Notes: a model not told the origin generated them from the sequence alone. A DNA stretch of 18,553 nucleotides from Rhodospirillaceae bacterium CCH5-H10 (GCA_001557035.1 LSKJ01000878.1:1-18553), one strand, 5' to 3'. Positions 1-8,327 are shown, counted from the first letter of the stretch. Numbers and translations: made by a program.

Positions 1-769
1 GCAGCTCCATCGCCGGCTGCGCCCAGGTGAACACCGCCTGGAACATCACGAACAGGATGGCGAGCAGCACGAGGAGACCGGCCACCGGATGCAGGAGCAC
101 GGCGTCGACACGCGTCGTGAGGCTGTCGGGCTTGCCCTGGCCCTTCACCACGGACGCGAGGATACGATCGGCCTCGCGCTGGGCGCCGCGCAGGGCGGCC
201 GCATCTGGCGCGGTCCACGAGGTCCGGCCGGCGCCTTCGGCAGCGGTGAGGCGACGGTCGACTTCTGCCAGCAGCGCATCGGTGCCCCCACGGCGCACGG
301 CGACTGAGGTCACCACGGGCAGGCCAAGTTCCCGCCCGAGCTTTTCGGTGTCGATCTCGATGCCGCGCTTGCGCGCGATGTCCATCATGTTGAGCGACAG
401 CATCACCGGACGCCCGACCTGCTTCAGCTCGAGCACGAGACGCAGGGCGAGGCGCAGGTTGGAGGCGTCGGCGACGCAAACGATGAGGTCAGGGATCACA
501 TCGTTCTGGGTGCGTCCCAGGACCACGTCGCGCGTCACCTCCTCGTCGGGCGAGCGCGCCCGCAGCGAATAGGTGCCCGGCAGGTCGACCACCCGGACCG
601 TGCGCCCGGCCGGCGTGGTTAGCGGGCCGACCTTCTTCTCGACCGTGACGCCCGGATAGTTGGCGACCTTCTGCCGGCTGCCGGTCAGGGCGTTGAACAG
701 CGCCGTCTTTCCGCAGTTCGGATTGCCCACCAGCGCGACCACCGGTGTGGCGGAGACAGTGGCGTTCAC
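1..769 (-). CDS. feoB: Ferrous iron transport protein B, N-terminal part (runs off left edge)
   Basis: FeoB is the inner-membrane Fe(II) importer with a cytoplasmic GTPase domain. About 256 residues are visible. The G protein motifs appear in order: G1 GNPNCGKT (about residues 15-22), G2 region YPGVTVE, G3 DLPG (about 58) and G4 NMMD (about 119). A helical spacer follows, then the first hydrophobic membrane segment (LLVLLAILFVMFQAVF) close to the window edge. The rest of the membrane domain lies outside. The start is a GTG two bases after the feoA stop, with a GGAG ribosome site inside the end of feoA (777-780), so the two genes are co-transcribed and probably translationally coupled. Family assignment is secure from the combination of G motifs, feoA neighbour and following membrane segment. 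Whether a feoC follows cannot be seen. Confidence 0.96.
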   Translation of the reverse strand, partial: MNATVSATPVVALVGNPNCGKTALFNALTGSRQKVANYPGVTVEKKVGPLTTPAGRTVRVVDLPGTYSLRARSPDEEVTRDVVLGRTQNDVIPDLIVCVADASNLRLALRLVLELKQVGRPVMLSLNMMDIARKRGIEIDTEKLGRELGLPVVTSVAVRRGGTDALLAEVDRRLTAAEGAGRTSWTAPDAAALRGAQREADRILASVVKGQGKPDSLTTRVDAVLLHPVAGLLVLLAILFVMFQAVFTWAQPAMEL

Positions 770-771
770 GG

Positions 772-1044
772 TCAGGCTCCGACTTCGACGAGGATGGCCA
801 TCGCCTCGCGGCGGCTAAGCCCGATCGTCGTGTGCGCGACCCGCACCGCGATGGGATCGCGGCCGAACAGGCCCTGGTGCAGCACCTCCACGTCGGCGCC
901 CTCGACGAAGCCCAGCTCGATCAGGCGACGTTCGAGTTCGGGCGCCGGCATGCCTGCGGCGACGCGTCCCGCCGCGATGGCATGTATGCGGCCACGGAAG
1001 CCCACGCGGGCGGTGCCAAGTGCTATGGTTGGTTGGCTGCTCAT
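772..1044 (-). CDS. feoA: Ferrous iron transport protein A (FeoA, SH3-like)
   Basis: This 90-residue protein has the size and pattern of FeoA, the small cytoplasmic SH3-fold partner needed for FeoB activity. The core runs from LIELGFVEGADVEVL through the hydrophobic strand DPIAVRVAHTTIGLSRREA to the C-terminal ILVEV, matching the usual FeoA order. An N-terminal stretch of about 30 residues precedes the conserved core. The chosen ATG at 1044 gives a normal family length; its ribosome site is weak (no clear AGGAG within 15 bases). The gene heads the feoA-feoB unit. The 56-bp gap to the divergent hydrolase gene must hold both promoters, and I could not recognise a Fur, Irr or RirA site there. 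Confidence 0.93.
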   Translation of the reverse strand: MSSQPTIALGTARVGFRGRIHAIAAGRVAAGMPAPELERRLIELGFVEGADVEVLHQGLFGRDPIAVRVAHTTIGLSRREAMAILVEVGA

Positions 1045-1100
1045 TGAGAGTAAGTCGTAGTAGCACTGAAAATGTTGGCTCGCCAGCGGGAGGTAAGGTC

Positions 1101-1817
1101 ATGGCAAATATCGTTCTGGCGCATGGGGCATGGTCGGCCGCCTGGGCCTGGAAGAAAATGCGGCCTTTGTTGCGTGAGGCTGGCCACCAGTTCTTTGCCC
1201 CGACCTATACGGGCCTGGGCGCGCGCGCCCACCTCGCCACCCCCAATGTCGACCTCTCGACCCATGTCGAGGACATCGTGGCGGAGATCGAATTCGAGGA
1301 CCTGAACGACGTGGTCCTGCTGGGTCACTCCTACGGCGGCATGGTCGCCACCGGCGTCGCCGACCGGGTCGGCAGCCGTCTCGCACGCATCGTGTATATC
1401 GACGCCTTCGCTCCCCGTGACGGCCAGAGCCTGTTCGACCTGGTCGGTCCCAAGGCCGAAGGCAACATGCGCAAGGGCGCGGAGAAGGATGGCGAGGGCT
1501 GGAAGCTGCCGATCAACCCGATGCCGTCGGACACCGCGCCGGAAGATGTCGCCTGGGCCAGCCCGCGCCGCCGTCCGCAGCCGATCAAGACCTTCGAGCA
1601 GCGCATCAAGCTCGAGTCCAAGGAGCCTCTCCCGCCGCGTGACTACATCTACGCGACGCGCAACGGGCCGGGCGACGTGTTCCGCCAGTTCGCCGATCGC
1701 GCCAGGAGCGAAGCCGGCTGGACCTGCCACGAGCTCGACAGCAGCCACAATCCGCACATCACCTGTCCGAACGAGTTCATGGCGCTGCTGACGAAGATCA
1801 TGGCGGGCGGGAAGTGA
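1101..1817 (+). CDS. Alpha/beta-fold hydrolase (esterase/EstC-like)
   Basis: A 238-residue soluble alpha/beta hydrolase. The N-terminal strand and oxyanion region read IVLAHGAWSAAWAW (about residues 4-17), the nucleophile elbow is GHSYGG with Ser near residue 76, and a late SSHNPH segment near residue 218 supplies the likely catalytic His. This arrangement is that of the small HNL/methylesterase/EstC type. The start is the ATG at 1101, preceded by a strong GGGAGGTAAGG ribosome site (1088-1098); an upstream in-frame GTG is ignored because it lacks such a site and lies inside the divergent promoter. No signal peptide is visible, so it is cytoplasmic. Its stop overlaps the next gene's GTG (GTGA, 1814-1817), which ties it to the CoA-transferase. 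Possible roles are ester or thioester hydrolysis; the substrate cannot be read from sequence. Confidence 0.88.
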   Translation: MANIVLAHGAWSAAWAWKKMRPLLREAGHQFFAPTYTGLGARAHLATPNVDLSTHVEDIVAEIEFEDLNDVVLLGHSYGGMVATGVADRVGSRLARIVYIDAFAPRDGQSLFDLVGPKAEGNMRKGAEKDGEGWKLPINPMPSDTAPEDVAWASPRRRPQPIKTFEQRIKLESKEPLPPRDYIYATRNGPGDVFRQFADRARSEAGWTCHELDSSHNPHITCPNEFMALLTKIMAGGK

Positions 1818-3190
1818 ACGACGATCTGGCCTACTCGATCCTGGGTCAGCTCGGTCGTGCCAGACGGGCGGACGACCGGCTCACGATCACCGGCGACGGC
1901 GATCCCGTTTTCCAGACTCCGTGGCGCGTCGGGACGGCCGGCGCCGCGGCGCTGGGCGCCGTCGGCCTTGCCGTCTCCGACCTGTGGCGGCTGCGGACCG
2001 GCAAGCCGCAGTCGGTCGACATCGACCTCAACGCCGCGACCGCGTCGCTGCGCTCCAACACCTATGTGCTGCGCAACGGCGAGCGGCCGGTCTCTTGGGA
2101 TCCGTTGTCCGGCCACTATCCGACACGCGACGGCCGGCACATGTTCATCCACACCAACCACCCGCACCATCGCGCCGGCGCACTGCGCATCGCCGGCGCC
2201 GAGGGCGACACGCGCGAGGCGCTGGCGGCCGCCGTCGCCAAATGGGACGGGCTCGCGATCGAACAGGCGATTGCCGATGGCGGCTGCGTCGGCGGACTGA
2301 CGCGCAGCCGCGAGGAATGGAACGCCCATCCGCATGGCGTCGCGGTCGCGAAGCTGCCGCTGATCGACATCGTGAAGATCGGCGACGCACCGGCCGAACC
2401 TTTGCCGAAGGGCGACCGGCCGCTGTCCGGCGTGCGCGCCTTCGACCTTACGCGCGTGCTGGCCGGCCCCACGAGCGGCCGCGTGCTGGCGGAGAACGGC
2501 GCCGACGTGCTGCACGTCGCGGCGCCGCACCTGCCGTATCAAGCCGAACTTCTGATGGACACCGGCCATGGCAAGCGCTGCGCCTGGATCGACCTGCGCG
2601 AACAAGCCGGCGTCGAGACGATGAAGGCGCTCCTGAAGAAGGCCGACATCTTCACCCAGGGCTACCGCCCCGGCACGCTGTCGGCGCGCGGCTTCTCGCC
2701 CGAGCAGGTGGCCGCGCTGCGGCCCGGCATCGTCTGCGTAACCCTTTGCGCCTACGGCCACGAAGGCCCCTGGGCGTCGCGGCGCGGTTTCGACTCGATC
2801 GTCCAGAACGTGACCGGCCTCGCCGCGACGCAGGGCTCGCTGGACAAGCCGCGCAACCTGCCGGTCCAGGCCCTGGACTACATCGCGGGCTACCTCGGCG
2901 CGCTGGGCGCGCTGGTCGCGCTGGCCCGCCGCGTCGAACAGGGCGGCTCGTGGCAGGTCCGCGTATCGCTGGTCCAAGTCGCGCACTGGCTCGCGAACCT
3001 CGGCACGGTCGACGCCTCGAAGGGCGCCGCCGAACTGCCGGAGGCCACGCTGCTGCCGCTTTTCACCGAAAGCGTCGGCCCGCTCGGCCGCCTGCGCCAC
3101 CTGAAGCCGGTGGTGCAGCTCGGCGAGACACCGCCCTTCTATGCCAGACCCGCCGAACCGCTCGGCACTTCTCCTGCGCAGTGGGCTTAA
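1814..3190 (+). CDS. CaiB/BaiF family (class III) CoA-transferase, domain-permuted form
   Basis: A 458-residue protein of the CaiB/BaiF (formyl-CoA transferase) family, which moves CoA between carboxylic acids. The usual N-terminal family signature, LSGVRAFDLTRVLAGP and GRVLAENGADVLHV, begins only near residue 205. It is followed by ADIFTQGYRPGTLSARGF, CAYGHEGPW, GFDSIVQNVTGL and LDYIAGYLGALGALVAL, where Asp355 (codon at 2876) sits at the position of the catalytic Asp. The first 190 residues instead resemble the middle and C-terminal part of the family (helical GAAALGAVGLAVSDL, GKPQSVDIDL, then a small domain ending in SREEWNAHPHGVAVA). Domain order therefore looks rotated. The GTG start overlaps the upstream hydrolase stop. 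Family is certain; substrate is unknown. Confidence 0.9.
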   Translation: MNDDLAYSILGQLGRARRADDRLTITGDGDPVFQTPWRVGTAGAAALGAVGLAVSDLWRLRTGKPQSVDIDLNAATASLRSNTYVLRNGERPVSWDPLSGHYPTRDGRHMFIHTNHPHHRAGALRIAGAEGDTREALAAAVAKWDGLAIEQAIADGGCVGGLTRSREEWNAHPHGVAVAKLPLIDIVKIGDAPAEPLPKGDRPLSGVRAFDLTRVLAGPTSGRVLAENGADVLHVAAPHLPYQAELLMDTGHGKRCAWIDLREQAGVETMKALLKKADIFTQGYRPGTLSARGFSPEQVAALRPGIVCVTLCAYGHEGPWASRRGFDSIVQNVTGLAATQGSLDKPRNLPVQALDYIAGYLGALGALVALARRVEQGGSWQVRVSLVQVAHWLANLGTVDASKGAAELPEATLLPLFTESVGPLGRLRHLKPVVQLGETPPFYARPAEPLGTSPAQWA

Positions 3191-3202
3191 GCCGAGGCCG
3201 GC

Positions 3203-4042
3203 ATGGCAGACACTGAAGTAGCCGGTACCGATTGGTCGAACTCCGAACTCGACCTCATCGTTGCCGACTACTTCGCCATGTTGAAGGAAGAGCAAGCAGG
3301 CGAAACCATACGCAAGACCGAGCATCGGCGAGCGTTGATGAAGCTTATCCAGCGCTCAAATGGCTCAATTGAATTCAAACACCAGAACATCTCAGCCGTT
3401 CTGGCTGGACTCGGCCTTCCTCGGATTCGTGGTTACGTTCCCGCTCGGAACTTCCAAGGCGCGATAGCAGATGCAATCGGCCGCTACCTGCAGCTTCATC
3501 CGGACCCAGTTCCATTATTCGCTCATCCGTTGGTTGGATTCGCCGATTCGCAGCTACTCTTCGAAAGCCCGCCACCAACACCGCTTCCTATCAACGCAGC
3601 GGCAAAGAATGCCTTCGAAAGAGTGGCCCGAAAGTTCGATCCTGCGCTCCGGGATCAGCTCAATCGATCTCTTGGAACGGCGGGCGAGGAATTCATCTAT
3701 GAACGCGAGCAGCAGTTGCTCATTTCGGCTGATCGCTCCGACCTCGCCAAGAGAGTCAGATGGGTTTCCAAGGAAGACGGGGACGGCGCCGGCTATGATA
3801 TTCGATCATATGACCCATCGGGGTCTGAGCGATGGATCGAAGTCAAAACAACGCGCGGCGGCAGCAGAACACCCTTTTACCTCACGTCCAACGAAAATGA
3901 AGTTGCCAAGGAACGGCCCGACGCATTCAGATTGTATCGCGTACACGATTTCTCGCAGCAGCCGGGGCTCTTCACTTTGAAGCCACCACTTGAAGCGGTA
4001 TTGCAGCTCGAAGCCCTGACGTTTCGCGCGTCGCTAAAGTAA
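3203..4042 (+). CDS. DUF3883 (NO VEIN C-terminal-like) PD-(D/E)XK nuclease-fold protein
   Basis: A 279-residue protein in two parts. Residues 11-90 (WSNSELDLIVADYFAML, KTEHRR, RSNGSIEFKHQNISAVL, LGLPRIRGYVP) resemble the N-terminal head region found on ScoMcrA-type modification-dependent nucleases and other DUF3883 proteins; that link is from memory. Residues 155-250 form a DUF3883 domain with a PD-(D/E)XK-like core: GEEF at 161-164, GYDI with Asp199, and IEVKTT with Glu213 and Lys215. All presumed catalytic residues are present. Three 60-base lines counted by hand are about 52-53% G+C, while a neighbouring line in the CoA-transferase gene is about 72%, which suggests recent acquisition. The start ATG lies 12 bases after the preceding stop. 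It is probably a DNA- or RNA-acting nuclease, possibly defensive; no methyltransferase or helicase partner is in the window. Confidence 0.8.
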   Translation: MADTEVAGTDWSNSELDLIVADYFAMLKEEQAGETIRKTEHRRALMKLIQRSNGSIEFKHQNISAVLAGLGLPRIRGYVPARNFQGAIADAIGRYLQLHPDPVPLFAHPLVGFADSQLLFESPPPTPLPINAAAKNAFERVARKFDPALRDQLNRSLGTAGEEFIYEREQQLLISADRSDLAKRVRWVSKEDGDGAGYDIRSYDPSGSERWIEVKTTRGGSRTPFYLTSNENEVAKERPDAFRLYRVHDFSQQPGLFTLKPPLEAVLQLEALTFRASLK

Positions 4043-4050
4043 GGGAGGTG
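4043..4050 (+). promoter_or_regulatory. Strong ribosome binding site of the PPOX gene
   Basis: GGGAGGTG follows directly after the stop codon of the DUF3883 gene and sits two bases before the ATG at 4053. It fixes the start of the PPOX-fold gene and shows that this gene can be translated independently of the AT-richer gene in front of it. Confidence 0.7.
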
Positions 4051-4052
4051 GA

Positions 4053-4667
4053 ATGCCCGACATCCTAAGAACGGAAGCCGAGCTCGAAGCAATCTACGGA
4101 CAGCCGCTCGAAGCCGCGACGGTGAAGGAGGTGAACTGGATCACGCCTCACTATCGCGCCTATATCGAAGCCTCACCCTATGCCGCGCTGGCGACCTCCG
4201 GCCCCGAGGGTCTCGACTGCTCGCCGCGCGGCGACCGGCCGGGCTTCGTGCGGGTGCATGACGAGAAGACGCTGATGCTGCCCGACCGACGCGGCAACAA
4301 CCGCATCGATTCGCTGCGCAACATCGTGCGCGACCCGCGGGTCGCGCTGCTGTTCATGATTCCCGGCGTCGGCAACACGTTGCGGGTCAACGGCCGCGCC
4401 CATCTCAGCGTCGCGCCGGACCTGCTGGCGTCGTTCGCCGTCGAGGAAAAGGCGCCGCGCTCGGTCACCGTGATCGAGGTCGATGCGATCTATTTCCAGT
4501 GCGCGCGGGCGCTGGTCCGCTCCGAACTCTGGAATCCCGCGCGGCATGTCGATCCGAAGTCGCTGCCGAGCGCCGGCCAGATCCTGGCCGCGCTGAGCGG
4601 CGAGCGGGTGGGCGGCGAAACCTACGATCGGGAATGGCCGGGCCGGGCAGCGGCCACGATGTGGTGA
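4053..4667 (+). CDS. Pyridoxamine 5'-phosphate oxidase-fold, FMN-binding family protein
   Basis: A 204-residue split-barrel flavin-type protein. The segments YAALATSGPEGLDCSPRGD (about residues 43-61), LPDRRGNNRIDSLRNI (about 76-91), VALLFMIPGVGNTLRVNGRA (about 97-116) and a C-terminal IYFQCARALVRSELW (about 147-161) match the PPOX-family subgroup annotated as MSMEG_1061 or DR2398-like. The family binds FMN or F420 and may act as an oxidoreductase; true pyridoxamine phosphate oxidase activity is unlikely for this subgroup. The ATG is set by the adjacent GGGAGGTG. The stop codon overlaps one possible GTG start of the following acetyltransferase (GTGA at 4664-4667), so the two are probably coupled. 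Confidence 0.86.
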   Translation: MPDILRTEAELEAIYGQPLEAATVKEVNWITPHYRAYIEASPYAALATSGPEGLDCSPRGDRPGFVRVHDEKTLMLPDRRGNNRIDSLRNIVRDPRVALLFMIPGVGNTLRVNGRAHLSVAPDLLASFAVEEKAPRSVTVIEVDAIYFQCARALVRSELWNPARHVDPKSLPSAGQILAALSGERVGGETYDREWPGRAAATMW

Positions 4668-5164
4668 TCCGGGAGCGCGAACCGGCGGACGATCCTGCCA
4701 TCCGCCACCTGAACGACCTCGCCTTCGGCGGGACGTTCGAAGGCGGACTGGTCGAGGAACTGCGCGAGGCCTTCATCGACGCCGTCGAACTGGTGGCAGT
4801 CGACGACGGCATGATCGTCGGCCACATTCTGTTCAGCGCGCTGACGGTGATGGTCGATGACGACGCCGTGCCGACCCTGTCGCTCGCGCCGATGTGCGTT
4901 CACCCGGCGCGCCAGCGCTCGGGCATCGGCAGCGCGCTGGTGGAAACCGGGCTCGAGCTGGCGCGGCACCGCGAGTGGCAGGCCGTCGTGGTGCTGGGCC
5001 ACCCTGAATTCTATCCGCGCTTCGGCTTCTCGGCGGAACTGGCGAGCGGCCTCGATGCGCCGTTCGAAGGCGAGTCCTTCATGGCGCTGGAGCTGGTGCC
5101 CGGCGCGCTCGACGGCGACGACGGCCTGATCGTCTATCCGGCGGCCTTCGGCCTTGTTTCCTAA
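4634..5164 (+). CDS. GNAT family N-acetyltransferase (YhbS-like)
   Basis: A GNAT acyltransferase that would transfer an acetyl group from acetyl-CoA to an amine. The N-terminus IREREPADDPAI is the usual beta-1/alpha-1 start. The acetyl-CoA loop is MCVHPARQRSGIGSALVETG (Q/R-x-x-G-x-G type), and the C-terminal VVVLGHPEFYPRFGF is typical of the YhbS group. The given start is the ATG at 4634 (176 residues). Alternatives are the GTG codons at 4661 and 4664, which would begin right at the conserved domain and overlap the previous stop as GTGA; neither choice has a good ribosome site. The gene ends tail to tail with otsA, sharing four bases (5161-5164). The substrate is unknown. Confidence 0.87.
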   Translation: MAGPGSGHDVVIREREPADDPAIRHLNDLAFGGTFEGGLVEELREAFIDAVELVAVDDGMIVGHILFSALTVMVDDDAVPTLSLAPMCVHPARQRSGIGSALVETGLELARHREWQAVVVLGHPEFYPRFGFSAELASGLDAPFEGESFMALELVPGALDGDDGLIVYPAAFGLVS

Positions 5165-6543
5165 GCGGCGCGCGCGAAGGCCGGAGCCTCGAGGGCATCG
5201 ATGAAGCGGCGGCAATAGGCTTCGGCCGTCGTCCGCATCACCTTCTCCTTCAGCACGCCGTGGCGTTCCCGCCGCTCCGACAGCGGCATGGTGAGCGCCA
5301 CATGCATGGCGTCCGCGATGGCGTCGGGATCGAATGGATTGACGATCAGCGCTTCCGTCAGGTCCTGGGCCGCACCGGCGAACTGCGAAAGGACCAGCAC
5401 CCCGGGATCCTCGTCCGACTGGGCAGCGACGTATTCCTTGGCGACGAGGTTCATGCCGTCGCGCAACGGCGTGACCACACCGATCCGGCCTAGGCGGTAG
5501 AGGCCCGCCAAGGTCGCGCGCGGCGCGCCGCGCGTGGAGTAACGCAGCGGCGTCCAGTCGAACTCCGAGAACCGGCCATTGATGCGCCCCGCCAAGCGGT
5601 CGAGTTCGGTGCGCAGCTTGCGATATTCGTCGACCTCCTCGCGCGAGCGCGGACAGATCTGCAGGAAATGGATCTTGCGCTTGTGCTCGGGGTGCTTCTC
5701 GATCAGCCGGCCGAACGCCTCGAAGCGGTGCGGAAGGCCCTTGGAATAATCCAGGCGATCGACGCCGATGGCGAGAAAGCGGTTCGACAGGCTCTCGGCA
5801 ACACGTTGCACCGCCTTGTCGTTCTCCGCTCGTTCGGCGTCCCGTGCGAACGCCTGGGCATCGATGCCGATCGGATCGGCGAAGGCCCGCACCCGGCGAC
5901 CGGCGAGCCGGATCCACTCGCCCTCCACCGTGGCGCCCAGCATCCGCTGCGCGCAATCGCGGAAGTCGCGGGCATGTTCCTCCGTCTGGAAGCCCACGAG
6001 ATCGTAGGCGCAAAGATCGGCGACGAGCTCGCGCGCCACCGGCATCGCCTCGATCATCGACGGCGGCACGAAGGGGACGTGGAGGAAGAAGCCCAGCCGG
6101 CCCCCGAAGCCCTGCTTGCGCAACAGGCGGGCGAAGGGAATGAGATGGTAGTCGTGCGCCCAGACGGTATCGTCGCCCTGCAGCAGCGGCGCCAGCGATG
6201 TGGCGAAGGACTGGTTGACCGAAAGATACCCCTCGTAATCCTCGCGCCGGAAATGCATGAGGCCGAGACGGAAGTGCAGCAGCGGCCACAGCGCGCCGTT
6301 GGCGAAGCCGACATAGAATCCGCGATAGGCTTCAGGCGTCAGGTCCACGGTCGCGTAGGTGACGCCGCGCGCCTCGACGATGGCCGGCTGCGGCGAGGGA
6401 TCCGACGTCAACCGTCCGCTCCAGCCGAACCACATCGCGCCGGGCGTCAGCAGGTCCTTCAAGGCGACCGCAAGGCCGCCGGCGGCCGTGCCGCGCGCCT
6501 TGGGCACGGGCACCCGGTTGGAGACGATTACGAGGCGTGCCAA
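5161..6543 (-). CDS. otsA: Trehalose-6-phosphate synthase (GT20)
   Basis: Joins UDP-glucose (or another NDP-glucose) and glucose-6-phosphate to make trehalose-6-phosphate in the cytoplasm. The 460-residue length is close to E. coli OtsA (474). Visible GT20 motifs are VIVSNRVPV at the N-terminus, the AAGGL loop, WFGWSG, WAHDYHL (donor site), the Arg/Lys motif [10 protein letters not shown] and [12 protein letters not shown] near the C-terminus. All known substrate-contacting blocks appear intact. The start is a TTG at 6543, preceded by GGGAGGAGGG (minus strand, 6547-6556); the reading frame stays open upstream, but the protein homology begins exactly here. It overlaps the end of the GH15 gene by 16 bases and is last in the otsB-GH15-otsA operon. 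Confidence 0.95.
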   Translation of the reverse strand: MARLVIVSNRVPVPKARGTAAGGLAVALKDLLTPGAMWFGWSGRLTSDPSPQPAIVEARGVTYATVDLTPEAYRGFYVGFANGALWPLLHFRLGLMHFRREDYEGYLSVNQSFATSLAPLLQGDDTVWAHDYHLIPFARLLRKQGFGGRLGFFLHVPFVPPSMIEAMPVARELVADLCAYDLVGFQTEEHARDFRDCAQRMLGATVEGEWIRLAGRRVRAFADPIGIDAQAFARDAERAENDKAVQRVAESLSNRFLAIGVDRLDYSKGLPHRFEAFGRLIEKHPEHKRKIHFLQICPRSREEVDEYRKLRTELDRLAGRINGRFSEFDWTPLRYSTRGAPRATLAGLYRLGRIGVVTPLRDGMNLVAKEYVAAQSDEDPGVLVLSQFAGAAQDLTEALIVNPFDPDAIADAMHVALTMPLSERRERHGVLKEKVMRTTAEAYCRRFIDALEAPAFARAA

Positions 6544-8327
6544 AGGCCCTCCTCCCAGCTCCGCGAGAGCCGCATTGCCGACAGGATCAGGCCGACCTGG
6601 CTGTAGGTCTGCGGGAAGTTGCCCCACAGTTCGCCGGTGCGCGGATCGAGGTCCTCCGACAGGAGGCCGACGTGATTGCGCCGGGACAGTACATTGTTGA
6701 ACAGTTCGAGCGCTTCCTCGCGCCGGCCGACGCTGACCAGGGCATCGATGTACCAGAAGGTGCAGAGCAGGAAGGCGTTGGACGGGGCGCCGAAATCGTC
6801 GGCCTCGACGTAGCGCATCAGGAAGCCGTTCTTCATCAGCTTCTTCGAGACCATGTCGAGCGTGGCGTGGAAACGGGGATCGTCGGACCGCAGCAACCCG
6901 ATCTCGGGGAAGACGAGACTGGAGGCATCGGCCATGTCGCGATCGAGCACACCCGACAGCCAGCCATCCGACGTGGTGCCGCGCTGGAGGATCTCCTGCC
7001 GCAGCACGCCTGCCTTGGCGAGCCACTCGCGCGATTCGCCATCGAGGCCCACACGGCGCGCGATCAGGCCGAGCCGATGCTGGGCCGCCCAGCACATCGC
7101 CGCGGAAAAGGTATGCACCTCTTCGCGCTCTCGATATTCCCAAAGTCCGGCATCGGGCGTGAGCGCTGCGCGATGCGCCTCGTGGCCGACGACGCAGAGC
7201 TGGCGATAAAGCTCGACATCGCCCTGCCGGGGCAGTCGCTCGTCCCAGAACATCTGCGCGGCCGTGAGCACCATGGAGCCGTAGACGTCGTTCTGCCGCT
7301 GGCCCACCGCGGCATTGCCGATACGCACGGGCCCATAGCCGCGATAGCCGGGCAGCGAATCGATCAGGCGCTCGACCGTGTCGGTTCCCGGCGCGATCGG
7401 GAACAGCGGCGCCACGTTATGGATTTCGCCGCGGCTGCTGCCGGTTTCGACGACGTCGACGATGAAGCGCACGTAGCTTTCCATCGTGCGCGTCGCCGAG
7501 AGTCGGTTGAGCGCCGTGACGGTGAAGAACGCATCGCGCAGCCAGGTAAAGCGGTAGTCCCAGTTGCGCACCGTGCCGGCCGCCTCGGGCACCGACGTCG
7601 TCAGCGCCGCCAGAACCGCGCCCGTATCCTCGTAGCTGCAGAGCTTCAGCGTGATGGCGGCACGGATCACCGCGACCTGCCAGTCGAACGGAATGTTCAG
7701 GTCGCGGACCCAGCCCTGCCAGTAAACCTCGGTCTCACTGAGGAACGAACGCGAAAGCTGGTCGACATTGTCGGTGATGCTCTCGTCGGCGCCGACGATG
7801 AGGGTCAGCGGCCGGTCGAGGGAAAACTCCGTCTCGTGCATCACATAATTCAACGACGCGTCGGTCGTGAGGCGGAGCACGGAGGCGTCGCCGTAGTAAC
7901 GGATGTGATTGCTGCCGACCGTGACCTGAGACTTGTGCGCGCCGTAGCCGAAAGTCGGCCGAAGGCGCAGCGTGATGCGCGGCCGCCCCGCGACGGGTTC
8001 GAGCCGCCGCACCAGCATCGGCGGGCGGAACATGCGCCCGAAGCGACGAAAGCGCGGTGCGAAATCCCAGATGCGCGCCGTTCCGCCGGCACCGTCGATG
8101 GTGGTCTCCAGGATCGCAGTGTTCGGCACGTAACGCTGCCGGCTCTCCTTCATACCGTCGACGACGACGTCCATGAAGCCGGCCTGCGGATCCTTGCCGC
8201 CGAGCAGCGCATTGAACACCGGATCGCCGTCGAGCCGGCCAAGCCCGTGCCAGACATGGCGGCCGTTCTTGTCGATCAGGCTGGCGATGGAACAGTTACC
8301 GACGACTCCGAGATCCAGACTGCTCAT
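6528..8327 (-). CDS. Glycoside hydrolase family 15 protein (glucoamylase/trehalase-like)
   Basis: A 599-residue GH15 enzyme with an N-terminal beta-sandwich and a C-terminal (alpha/alpha)6 barrel. Recognisable blocks are GVVGNCSIASLID (residues 7-19), RNWDYRFTWLRDAFF (254-268), GLWEYREREEVHTFSAAMCW (about 394-413) carrying the probable acid Glu, and SEDLDPRTGELWGNFPQTYSQ (557 on) carrying the second catalytic Glu near 558. The family hydrolyses alpha-1,4-glucans or, in some bacterial members, trehalose. The ATG at 8327 overlaps the otsB stop (ATGA) and has GGGAG eight bases upstream; a longer in-frame extension would run into otsB. Lying between otsB and otsA, it may act on trehalose or a related glucoside. 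No signal peptide is seen, so it is cytoplasmic. Confidence 0.92.
   Translation of the reverse strand: MSSLDLGVVGNCSIASLIDKNGRHVWHGLGRLDGDPVFNALLGGKDPQAGFMDVVVDGMKESRQRYVPNTAILETTIDGAGGTARIWDFAPRFRRFGRMFRPPMLVRRLEPVAGRPRITLRLRPTFGYGAHKSQVTVGSNHIRYYGDASVLRLTTDASLNYVMHETEFSLDRPLTLIVGADESITDNVDQLSRSFLSETEVYWQGWVRDLNIPFDWQVAVIRAAITLKLCSYEDTGAVLAALTTSVPEAAGTVRNWDYRFTWLRDAFFTVTALNRLSATRTMESYVRFIVDVVETGSSRGEIHNVAPLFPIAPGTDTVERLIDSLPGYRGYGPVRIGNAAVGQRQNDVYGSMVLTAAQMFWDERLPRQGDVELYRQLCVVGHEAHRAALTPDAGLWEYREREEVHTFSAAMCWAAQHRLGLIARRVGLDGESREWLAKAGVLRQEILQRGTTSDGWLSGVLDRDMADASSLVFPEIGLLRSDDPRFHATLDMVSKKLMKNGFLMRYVEADDFGAPSNAFLLCTFWYIDALVSVGRREEALELFNNVLSRRNHVGLLSEDLDPRTGELWGNFPQTYSQVGLILSAMRLSRSWEEGLWHAS

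Noticed and set aside
1045..1100. Fur, Irr or RirA site between feoA and the hydrolase
   Set aside because: No stretch resembles the known palindromes well enough; only the hydrolase ribosome site is convincing.
1649..3325. A 558-residue open frame on the minus strand opposite the CoA-transferase
   Set aside because: Shadow frame spanning parts of three plus-strand genes, Arg/Gln/Asp-rich and without motifs.
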